From Pseudomonas saliphila (GTDB lineage: Bacteria; Pseudomonadota; Gammaproteobacteria; Pseudomonadales; Pseudomonadaceae), in NCBI RefSeq assembly GCF_008638345.1, contig NZ_VTVA01000002.1:186001-250000 (forward strand): 64,000 bases of DNA, read 5' to 3'. Positions 37,489 through 46,083 of the stretch are shown in pieces. The notes under the pieces are model-generated. The model had not been told where the DNA came from, made no database searches, and was given only the letters and a program-made list of their open reading frames with translations. Numbering within the stretch: position 1 is the first letter of the stretch; each line of letters begins with the position of its first letter. The position numbers were made by a program, and so were the translations under genes.

Positions 37489-39153
37489 ATGGCTCAATAT
37501 GTGTATAGCATGCATCGGGTGGGCAAGGTTGTCCCCCCCAAGCGTCAGATTCTAAAGGACATTTCCCTGTCGTTTTTTCCCGGCGCAAAAATCGGCGTGC
37601 TTGGTCTGAATGGCTCGGGCAAGTCCACGCTGCTACGGATTATGGCCGGAGTGGACACCGAAATCGATGGTGAAGCACGGCCAATGCCCGGCATCAAGAT
37701 AGGTTATCTGCCGCAGGAACCAGAACTTGACCCGAGCAAGACAGTTCGCGACATCGTTGAGGAAGCCGTCGGCGAGATAAAGGAAGCACAGACGCGTCTC
37801 GACGCAGTGTACGCGGCCTATGCCGAGCCCGACGCAGACTTCGACGCTCTGGCTGCCGAACAGGCCAAGCTCGAAGCCATTATTCAGGCCTCCGACGGCC
37901 ATAACCTCGAGCGCCAGCTGGAAGTGGCCGCTGACGCACTGCGTTTGCCGCCGTGGGACGCCCAGATCGAGCACCTGTCAGGTGGTGAAAAACGCCGCGT
38001 GGCCCTATGCCGGCTGTTGTTATCCGCCCCCGACATGCTCTTGCTCGACGAGCCGACCAACCATCTGGATGCCGATTCCGTCGCCTGGCTCGAACAGTTC
38101 CTGCACGATTTCTCCGGCACAGTAGTAGCGATTACCCACGACCGCTATTTCCTCGACAACGTTGCCGGCTGGATTCTGGAACTCGACCGCGGCCAGGGCA
38201 TCCCGTTCGAAGGCAATTACTCCCAGTGGCTTGAATCCAAAGCGGCGCGACTGGCTCAGGAATCCAAGCAGGAATCCTCCCACGCCAAGGCGATGAAAGC
38301 GGAGCTTGAGTGGGTACGTCAGGGGCCTAAAGGCCGCCAGTCGAAATCCAAGGCCCGCCTGCAACGCTTCGAGGAAATGCAGTCGCAGGAATTCCAGAAG
38401 CGCAGCGAGACCAACGAAATCTTTATCCCGGTTGGCCCGCGTCTGGGCGACAAGGTCATCGAGCTGAACAATGTCAGCAAGAGCTATGGCGACCGGGTGC
38501 TCATCGACAACCTCTCATTCAGTGTACCCAAGGGTGCCATCGTCGGCGTTATCGGCGGAAACGGCGCGGGCAAATCCACGCTCTTTCGCATGATCACCGG
38601 CAAGGAGCAGCCTGACTCCGGCAGCATCGACATTGGCGAAACCGTACAGATCGCCAGCGTGGACCAGAGCCGCGAGAGCCTCGACGGCAACTTGTCGGTC
38701 TGGCAGCAGGTTTCCGATGGGTTCGACATCATCAAGGTCGGCAGCCACGAGATGCCCTCCCGCGGATACGTCGGCCGTTTCAACTTCAAGGGCGCAGACC
38801 AGCAGAAATTCGTCAAGGATCTGTCCGGCGGTGAGCGCGGCCGCCTGCATATGGCGATGACGCTGAAACAGGGCGCCAACGTCCTGCTGCTCGACGAGCC
38901 GTCCAATGACCTCGACGTGGAAACCCTGCGGGCTCTGGAAGAGGCGCTGCTGGACTTCCCTGGCTCGGCGATCGTGATTTCCCACGATCGCTGGTTCCTG
39001 GACCGAATCGCTACCCATATTCTCGCTTACGAGGATGACTCGCAGGTCGTCTTCTTTGAAGGCAATTACACCGAATACGAAGCTGATCGCCGGAAGCGCC
39101 TGGGCGATTCCGCTACCCAGCCGCACCGGGTGCGTTACAAAAAGCTCGCCTGA
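37489..39153 (+). CDS. ettA: Energy-dependent translational throttle EttA (ABC-F)
   Basis: EttA binds the ribosomal E site and gates entry into elongation according to ATP/ADP ratio. The 554 residues contain two ABC domains without membrane segments: Walker A GLNGSGKST (about residue 41) and GGNGAGKST (about 360), and signatures LSGGEKRRVAL and LSGGERGRLHMA. The linker has the charged WVRQGPKGRQSKSKARL segment typical of ABC-F proteins. It begins MAQYVYSMHRVGKVVPPKRQ as in E. coli EttA. It is divergent from the MorA-type gene, with only 54 bp between the annotated starts. Confidence 0.96.
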   Translation: MAQYVYSMHRVGKVVPPKRQILKDISLSFFPGAKIGVLGLNGSGKSTLLRIMAGVDTEIDGEARPMPGIKIGYLPQEPELDPSKTVRDIVEEAVGEIKEAQTRLDAVYAAYAEPDADFDALAAEQAKLEAIIQASDGHNLERQLEVAADALRLPPWDAQIEHLSGGEKRRVALCRLLLSAPDMLLLDEPTNHLDADSVAWLEQFLHDFSGTVVAITHDRYFLDNVAGWILELDRGQGIPFEGNYSQWLESKAARLAQESKQESSHAKAMKAELEWVRQGPKGRQSKSKARLQRFEEMQSQEFQKRSETNEIFIPVGPRLGDKVIELNNVSKSYGDRVLIDNLSFSVPKGAIVGVIGGNGAGKSTLFRMITGKEQPDSGSIDIGETVQIASVDQSRESLDGNLSVWQQVSDGFDIIKVGSHEMPSRGYVGRFNFKGADQQKFVKDLSGGERGRLHMAMTLKQGANVLLLDEPSNDLDVETLRALEEALLDFPGSAIVISHDRWFLDRIATHILAYEDDSQVVFFEGNYTEYEADRRKRLGDSATQPHRVRYKKLA

Positions 39154-39192
39154 GCCGGCCCGGCTCCGTCTGAAATACAGTTCGTCTGAAAT

Positions 39193-39218
39193 GCAGGAAG
39201 CTGACACCAGCTTCCTGC
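39193..39218 (+). terminator. Hairpin after ettA, probable terminator
   Basis: An 11-bp perfect stem, GCAGGAAGCTG (39193-39203) and CAGCTTCCTGC (39208-39218), with an ACAC loop. It begins 39 bases after the ettA stop. The downstream run is TCGCTTC, so intrinsic termination would be weak. Confidence 0.6.
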
Positions 39219-39366
39219 TCGCTTCATGCACCATCAAGGAGCATGAAAAATCCTGCGATCCCACCTGTTTACGTGAACGCCTTGCGCTGCAAGGTTCCCC
39301 GGGCGCCCCAAATAAACGCATTATTTTTTGTAAGTCTGGTTTTCCGCACCTTAGTGGTTCTGGTAG

Positions 39367-40752
<1,386 letters not shown>

Positions 40753-40833
40753 GAACCCGTATAAGCGACGCTGCTATAGTGGTAATGAAATCTGTCACGG
40801 ACCTGCTGGATGGCAGGCCTCAGGAGGCATGCC

Positions 40834-41190
40834 ATGAGCGATGAAAGGCGTCGTTTCACACGGGTCCCGTTCGATGCAGCCACCCGGCTGCAGCAGGACG
40901 ATTGGAGCGTTCCCGTTCAGCTTGTTGATATTTCCCTACGTGGGCTGCTGGTTGCTCAGCCCGCCGATTGGGACAGCCGCCGAAATACTGAACCCTTCGT
41001 CGCGGTCATCGACCTTGATGAAGGGAGTGAGATCAGTATGGAAATTCGACTGATGCACGCCGCAAACGGCGTGCTCGGCTTTCGCTGCGAGCATACGGAC
41101 CTGGATTCAGTCAGCCATCTGAGACGCTTGCTTGCGCTGAACCTGGGCGATGCCAACCTGCTGGATCGGGAGCTGGCGGCACTGCTTTAG
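40834..41190 (+). CDS. mapZ: PilZ-domain cyclic di-GMP receptor MapZ
   Basis: A 118-residue single-domain PilZ protein. The N-terminal arginines ERRRFTRVPF and the DISLRGLLV segment (D-x-S-x-x-G) are the two c-di-GMP contact motifs. The C-terminal HTDLDSVSHLRRLLALNLGD is almost the same as in P. aeruginosa PA4608/MapZ, which binds the chemotaxis methyltransferase CheR1 when loaded with c-di-GMP. Start chosen at 40834 because AGGAGG lies eight bases upstream. It is convergent with radA (2 bp between stops), as in P. aeruginosa. With the MorA-type gene it makes a local c-di-GMP pair. Confidence 0.9.
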   Translation: MSDERRRFTRVPFDAATRLQQDDWSVPVQLVDISLRGLLVAQPADWDSRRNTEPFVAVIDLDEGSEISMEIRLMHAANGVLGFRCEHTDLDSVSHLRRLLALNLGDANLLDRELAALL

Positions 41191-41192
41191 CC

Positions 41193-42563
41193 TCAGTCAA
41201 ATATCGCATCCAGCGCCTCATCCAGTCGCGTCACCGCGATCACTTCCATGCCTGCAGGCGATTCCTTGGGTGCATTGGCCTTGGGCACGATTGCCTTGGT
41301 AAAACCATGCTTGGCCGCCTCCTTCAATCTTTCCTGCCCACTGGGCACCGGCCTGACTTCCCCGGACAGTCCAAGCTCACCGAACACCATCAGATCCATC
41401 GGCAACGGCCGGTTACGCAGGCTCGACATCACTGCAGCCAGCAACGCCAGATCCGACGCAGTTTCCAGCACCTTGACCCCGCCCACCACGTTGACGAACA
41501 CGTCCTGGTCATAGGTGGGTACCCCGCCGTGCCGGTGCAGTACCGCCAGCAACATGGCCAGCCGATTCTGATCCAGCCCCAGCGTCACCCGCCGCGGATT
41601 GCCCAGATGACTGGTGTCCACCAGGGCCTGCACTTCAACCAGCATGGGCCGCGAGCCTTCCCACGTCGACATCACCACGCTACCGGGAATCGGCGCGTCA
41701 TAGCGCGACAGGAATATCGCCGACGGGTTGGACACTTCCTTCAAGCCCTTGTCGGTCATAGCGAAGACGCCCAGTTCATTGATTGCACCGAAGCGGTTCT
41801 TGACCGCCCGCAGCATACGCAGCCGCCCGTCCGACTCGCCCTCGAAGTACAGCACCGTGTCGACCATATGCTCTAGTACCCGTGGGCCGGCCAATGAACC
41901 CTCCTTGGTCACATGCCCCACCAGAAAGATCGCCGTGCCGCTCTGCTTGGCATAACGCACCAGCAGTGCCGCACTCTCGCGCACCTGGGCCACGCCACCT
42001 GGAGCAGACTGCAGTTGTTCGGTGAAGATGGTCTGGATCGAGTCGACCACCATTACCTTGGGCTTCTCGCGGCGGGCGGTGGCGATGATGCTTTCGATAC
42101 AGGTCTCGGTCATCACCATCAGCTTGTCTTCCGGCAACGCCAGACGACGGGCGCGCATGGCCACCTGCTGTTGTGATTCTTCACCGGTTACGTACAGGGC
42201 CGGCATGGTCTGGGCCAGACGACACAGGGTCTGCAGCAGGATGGTGGATTTGCCGATCCCCGGATCACCGCCGATCAGCACCACCGATCCGGCGACCAGC
42301 CCGCCACCCAGCACGCGATCCAGTTCGGAGGAGCCACTCGGTTGCCGGGGCATTTCCTCGGTGGACACCTCCGCCAGAGTTCTGACCTGGGCCTGCTCCC
42401 CCGCCCAGTTCGACGTGCGCCCGGGACTGCCACCGGTGGGCGTGGTATCCACCACGGTTTCCACCAGGGTGTTCCAGGCCTGGCATTCAGCGCATTGCCC
42501 GGCCCACTTGCTGAATGTCGCGCCGCATTCCGTGCAGCCGTAGATCCGCTTGTTCTTCGCCAT
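41193..42563 (-). CDS. radA: DNA repair helicase-like protein RadA
   Basis: RadA is a RecA-related hexameric ATPase that extends D-loops by branch migration in recombination. The 456 residues contain an N-terminal C4 zinc finger (YGCTECGATFSKWAGQCAEC), Walker A GGDPGIGKSTILLQ (about residue 95), the RadA-specific KNRFG motif in AVKNRFGAINELGVF, and a C-terminal Lon-like domain (ALLAAVMSSLRNRPLP, GELGLSGEVRPV). Full length. Stops two bases from mapZ on the opposite strand. Confidence 0.96.
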   Translation of the reverse strand: MAKNKRIYGCTECGATFSKWAGQCAECQAWNTLVETVVDTTPTGGSPGRTSNWAGEQAQVRTLAEVSTEEMPRQPSGSSELDRVLGGGLVAGSVVLIGGDPGIGKSTILLQTLCRLAQTMPALYVTGEESQQQVAMRARRLALPEDKLMVMTETCIESIIATARREKPKVMVVDSIQTIFTEQLQSAPGGVAQVRESAALLVRYAKQSGTAIFLVGHVTKEGSLAGPRVLEHMVDTVLYFEGESDGRLRMLRAVKNRFGAINELGVFAMTDKGLKEVSNPSAIFLSRYDAPIPGSVVMSTWEGSRPMLVEVQALVDTSHLGNPRRVTLGLDQNRLAMLLAVLHRHGGVPTYDQDVFVNVVGGVKVLETASDLALLAAVMSSLRNRPLPMDLMVFGELGLSGEVRPVPSGQERLKEAAKHGFTKAIVPKANAPKESPAGMEVIAVTRLDEALDAIFD

Positions 42564-42748
42564 CTCACCCTCTCATGAACCCTGCCCCGCACACACCGGT
42601 CGAACACTGGTCGGCAACGGACAAAGGGCACATTGTATGACCAGTCAGGCCGAAATGCCCGATCGCTGTCAATCGCAGCCAGACCCACTACATAATGCCG
42701 CATTGCTTTAGCCGCCATGTTCAACGCCACACCCATATGGGGACGCCA

Positions 42749-44185
42749 ATGACTGAATACGTTATCGACAAGGACAGCTTCAAACAGCAGGACGCGGAAC
42801 TGACTGAAGCACTGCTGGAAGCCCAGTTCGACTTGCGCGAGTCAGACCGTGGGCCGGTGCTGGTACTGATCAGCGGCAACGATTTTGCCGGCAAGGCCGA
42901 GGCCATCTATGCCTTCTACGAGCGCCTCGATAACCGTTTTCTTGATACCCGTGCATTCAGTCTTCCGGAGGGGTTCGAGCGACGTATGCCACGCCTGTGG
43001 CGTTATTGGCGCAGCCTGCCGTCCTCCGGGCAGACTGGCTTCTATCTTGGCTCCTGGTATCACCAGCCGCTGATGCTGCTCAGCAGCGGCAAACTGTCCA
43101 AGACCGAATTCGCCGAGCACATGCAGGAAATAGTGCGTTTCGAGCAACTGCTGATCAACGAGGGCGTTGCGATCGTCAAGCTGTGGTTACATCTCTCGCC
43201 AGACGACCCAAACCGGGCGCAGCCCGCCCCCGAGTTATTTGAAGAGAACGTCGCCATGCGCGAATGGGGTGACTTCAGCGCAGCGGACTATGAGCGGGTA
43301 CGCGCCGGCGCGGACCTCATGAGCGAACTGACCTCCACGGCCGAGGCGCCCTGGATCCGCGTGCGCAGCCATGACACGCGCTATCGGGATATTTTCATTG
43401 GTCAGGTGGTGCTGAAAGCGCTGCAACACGGCCCCAACAGCGAACGGAAGACCGATTATCAGCCCTCCACCACCAGCCATCTGCGCCAGCTGGATTATTC
43501 CGCTGAACTCGACAAGTCCACCTACAAGGACGAACTTGATCAGCAGCAGACCAGGCTCAGAGCCCTGGTGCAACATCCCGAATTCGCCCATCGCTCCCTG
43601 CTGCTGGTGTTCGAAGGCATCGACGCCGCTGGCAAGGGCGGCACCATCCGACGCATTACACAGTGCCTGGATCCGCGACGGTTCCGCGTGATTGGCACCC
43701 GCGCGCCCACCGACGAAGAACGCAGCCATCCCTATCTGTGGCGATTCTGGCGCCGGCTTCCAGCGCCGGGCTCGATTACTATTTTCGATCGCAGCTATTT
43801 CGGTCGGGTGCTGGTTGAACGGGTTGAAGGATTCGCCAAGCCCGATGCCTGGCAACGCGCCTACGCTGAAATCAACGAGTTCGAGCATCAGTTGCAGAAG
43901 GCGAACATCATAGTGGTCAAGTTCTGGTTGGCGATCACTGCTGAGGAGCAACTCAAGCGGTTCGAAGCCCGTGAGAAATCGCCGCTAAAGCGCTACAAGC
44001 TGACCGATGAGGACTGGCGCAACCGCAAGCAATGGTCTGCCTACGAGCAAGCCATTGACGACATGGTGGACCAGACCAGCACGGATAACGCGCCCTGGCA
44101 TCTGATTCCGGCGGAGGACAAGCGTTACGCGCGCATCGCGGTGCTCAAAACCCTATGCGACACCCTGGAACAGGAGCTCGGCTGA
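42749..44185 (+). CDS. pap: Polyphosphate:AMP phosphotransferase (two-domain PPK2)
   Basis: This class II PPK2 enzyme uses polyphosphate to convert AMP to ADP. The ATG at 42749 (MTEYVIDKDSFKQQDAEL) gives 478 residues. Two tandem PPK2 domains are visible. The first has a degenerate loop, ISGNDFAGKAEAIYAFYERL (about residue 40). The second is complete: Walker A FEGIDAAGKGGTIRRI (about 290), lid RAPTDEERSHPYLWRFWRRL and Walker B FDRSYFGRVLVERV. Only the second domain is normally catalytic in this class. It is followed by a 21-bp palindrome and rlmG. Confidence 0.92.
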   Translation: MTEYVIDKDSFKQQDAELTEALLEAQFDLRESDRGPVLVLISGNDFAGKAEAIYAFYERLDNRFLDTRAFSLPEGFERRMPRLWRYWRSLPSSGQTGFYLGSWYHQPLMLLSSGKLSKTEFAEHMQEIVRFEQLLINEGVAIVKLWLHLSPDDPNRAQPAPELFEENVAMREWGDFSAADYERVRAGADLMSELTSTAEAPWIRVRSHDTRYRDIFIGQVVLKALQHGPNSERKTDYQPSTTSHLRQLDYSAELDKSTYKDELDQQQTRLRALVQHPEFAHRSLLLVFEGIDAAGKGGTIRRITQCLDPRRFRVIGTRAPTDEERSHPYLWRFWRRLPAPGSITIFDRSYFGRVLVERVEGFAKPDAWQRAYAEINEFEHQLQKANIIVVKFWLAITAEEQLKRFEAREKSPLKRYKLTDEDWRNRKQWSAYEQAIDDMVDQTSTDNAPWHLIPAEDKRYARIAVLKTLCDTLEQELG

Positions 44186-44243
44186 GCTCCGGAGTCCATG
44201 GAGCAATCACCGAAGCAACAGAAACACCGTCAACAAGCGCCGC

Positions 44244-44264
44244 ACGCAGAACACTGTTCTGCGT
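44244..44264. promoter_or_regulatory. 21-bp perfect palindrome over the rlmG promoter
   Basis: ACGCAGAACA, one central C, then TGTTCTGCGT: ten-base perfect arms. It ends ten bases before a consensus TATAAT (44275-44280) and therefore covers the -35 region of the likely rlmG promoter. It does not fit the LexA pattern (CTG-N10-CAG). There is no T-run, so it is not an obvious terminator for the preceding gene. The binding protein is unknown. Confidence 0.6.
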
Positions 44265-44274
44265 CGCGCTAAGC

Positions 44275-44280
44275 TATAAT
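44275..44280 (+). promoter_or_regulatory. Perfect -10 hexamer upstream of rlmG
   Basis: TATAAT lies 32 bases upstream of the rlmG ATG. No good TTGACA is seen at 16-18 bp, where the palindrome lies instead. Confidence 0.5.
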
Positions 44281-44311
44281 GCGTGCCCTTCCGCGATAAT
44301 CCGGTTATTCC

Positions 44312-45433
44312 ATGCAATCCTGTGAAACGCCATTCGGCACTCTCCAGCTCGAACGCTACCCATCGACCAATAATCCGACGTTGCAAGCTTTCGATGCGGC
44401 TGATCAGTATCTGCTGCAAGCGCTGTCGGAGAATCCGGGCAGCGCGGCAGCGCCGCTGGTCATCAACGACATTTTCGGCGCACTGAGCTGCGCACTGGCG
44501 GCCCAACACCCCCACTGCTTCACCGATTCGCATCTCACCAGCCTGGCGGTGCAGAAGAACCTTGCCAACAACCAGCTCGAGCCGGGGTCGGTAAAAATCA
44601 TCGACAGCCAGAGCGAGCTCGACGGCCCTTATAATCGCGTGTTGTTGCGTGTTCCCAAAAGTCTGGCGTTACTCGAAGACCAGCTGATACGGCTGCGACC
44701 TCATCTGGCCGAAGGCGCCGAAGTCATTGCCGGCGCAATGATCAAGCATCTGCCGCACAGCGCCGGTGATTTGCTGGAGAAGTATGTCGGACCCTACCAA
44801 GCATCGTTGGCCTGGAAGAAAGCCCGACTGCTGACCGCCCGCTTTGATGCAACGCTGCCGCCCGAATCGCCCAACCTTGCCACGACCTACGAGCTGCCGG
44901 AGACGGACATCCAGTTGACCAACCTGCCGGGGGTATTCGCCCGCGAGCGGCTGGATATCGGCACCCGCGCGCTGTTGGCATGTATTCCGTCAAACCTTGG
45001 AGCAGTACGTATTATCGATCTTGGCTGCGGCAATGGCGCGCTCGGTATAACGGCCGCGCTGCGCAATCCCGAGGCGTCGCTGGTCTTCGTTGACGAATCG
45101 CATGCCGCTATCGCCTCTGCCCGCATCAATTTCGAGACTGCCGCCCCCGACCGCACAGCGGAATTCCTGGTGACGAACGGACTGGTCAGCCAAGCGGCGA
45201 AAAGCGCCGAGCTGATTCTTTGCAACCCGCCCTTTCATCAGCAGCAGGCAGTCGGCGATGAGGTTGCGCTGCGCTTGTTTGAGCAGGCCAGTAACACGAT
45301 CAGTGCGGATGGCGCCCTGCTGGTAGTGGGAAACCGGCATCTGGGTTACCACGTCAAGCTCAAGCGCTGGTTCGCCAGAGTTGAGCAGATCACCTCAACT
45401 TCAAAGTTCGTGGTCCTGCGCGCGTCAAACTAA
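44312..45433 (+). CDS. rlmG: 23S rRNA (guanine-1835-N2)-methyltransferase RlmG
   Basis: RlmG methylates G1835 of 23S rRNA with SAM. The 373-residue protein has the paired-Rossmann layout of the RsmC/RlmG family: a degenerate N-terminal domain (PLVINDIFGALSCALAAQ), then a catalytic domain with SAM motif RIIDLGCGNGALGITAAL (about residue 235) and the catalytic ELILCNPPFHQQ (about 306). Size and the MQSCETPFGTLQLERYP start fit RlmG rather than the shorter RsmC. It stands alone, followed by a 650-bp gene-free stretch. Confidence 0.9.
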   Translation: MQSCETPFGTLQLERYPSTNNPTLQAFDAADQYLLQALSENPGSAAAPLVINDIFGALSCALAAQHPHCFTDSHLTSLAVQKNLANNQLEPGSVKIIDSQSELDGPYNRVLLRVPKSLALLEDQLIRLRPHLAEGAEVIAGAMIKHLPHSAGDLLEKYVGPYQASLAWKKARLLTARFDATLPPESPNLATTYELPETDIQLTNLPGVFARERLDIGTRALLACIPSNLGAVRIIDLGCGNGALGITAALRNPEASLVFVDESHAAIASARINFETAAPDRTAEFLVTNGLVSQAAKSAELILCNPPFHQQQAVGDEVALRLFEQASNTISADGALLVVGNRHLGYHVKLKRWFARVEQITSTSKFVVLRASN

Positions 45434-45576
45434 AGCAGCACCACCACTCGCCATATGAAACGCTGAGTTCCATCCCGCTCAACGCGCACCACAGCGCGGC
45501 GGTCGCGATGGAATTCGACTCAGTATCTCGATAAGTCTGGTGTATTAAGCGAGCCCCAAATCATGTCCACAAATAC

Positions 45577-45585
45577 TGTGGATAA
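45577..45585 (-). promoter_or_regulatory. DnaA box (TTATCCACA), copy 1
   Basis: A perfect R1-type DnaA box on the minus strand. It forms part of TCCACA-N5-TGTGGA, an inverted arrangement with a two-mismatch box just to the left. Confidence 0.6.
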
Positions 45586-45999
45586 CTCTGTGGGCAGAGC
45601 TGTACCAACTCCCCCTGAGCCCCATTTCTGCAGGCTCCACCAAAATCGGTTAAAAAGCGATCATTGCGCTTGGCACACTGCCAGGCATGGAGAAAATTGC
45701 ACCGTTTTGGACCTGAACGGCTCGAAATCCGAAAAAAATGTGAGACATAAGCGCATTTTGTTGTAAGCCATATGAATATATGGACTTTGAATAATATAGT
45801 TATTTATCAATGGCTTGCAGATTTACTGGGCATTCAGCGAAGCGCTGGAATAAGCGCTGAACTCCACCCGATATAGAATTGAGAAGGCGCTCACGAAACC
45901 AGCGGGAACTTTTTTTCGCTGGAGTGGTACACACAATCCATCGTGGGTGATTGACAGCATTTTTGAGAACTGATAGACGAACAGACCATGCACAAAAAC

Positions 46000-46008
46000 T
46001 GTGGATAA
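46000..46008 (-). promoter_or_regulatory. DnaA box (TTATCCACA), copy 2
   Basis: A second perfect box in the same orientation as copy 1, 423 bp away, inside a related flanking sequence (CATG..CACAAA.ACTGTGGATAA.TCTGT). Confidence 0.6.
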
Positions 46009-46083
46009 GTCTGTTAGCAAGATTGGGAAAGGCGGTCACAAGCCAGACCGTACAAGGCCTGGCTTGTATTGATCAGGGACTGA

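Larger units (their letters stand above)
45434..46083. other. 650-bp gene-free region with repeated DnaA-box element
   Basis: No convincing gene lies between rlmG and the Lon-related gene; short open frames here lack family features. The middle (45770-45815) is AT-rich, with several TATA/ATAA runs. A related 28-30-bp element occurs twice in the same orientation (45562-45591 and 45987-46014), each containing a perfect DnaA-box complement TGTGGATAA. A hairpin with TTCCATC/GATGGAA arms lies near 45468-45513, and CCAGCG/CGCTGG arms flank a T-run near 45900-45925. Confidence 0.6.

Noticed and set aside
45434-46083. Chromosomal replication origin
   Set aside because: Two DnaA boxes are too few, and none of dnaA, dnaN, rpmH, gidA or parAB is nearby; kept only as a DnaA-binding candidate.
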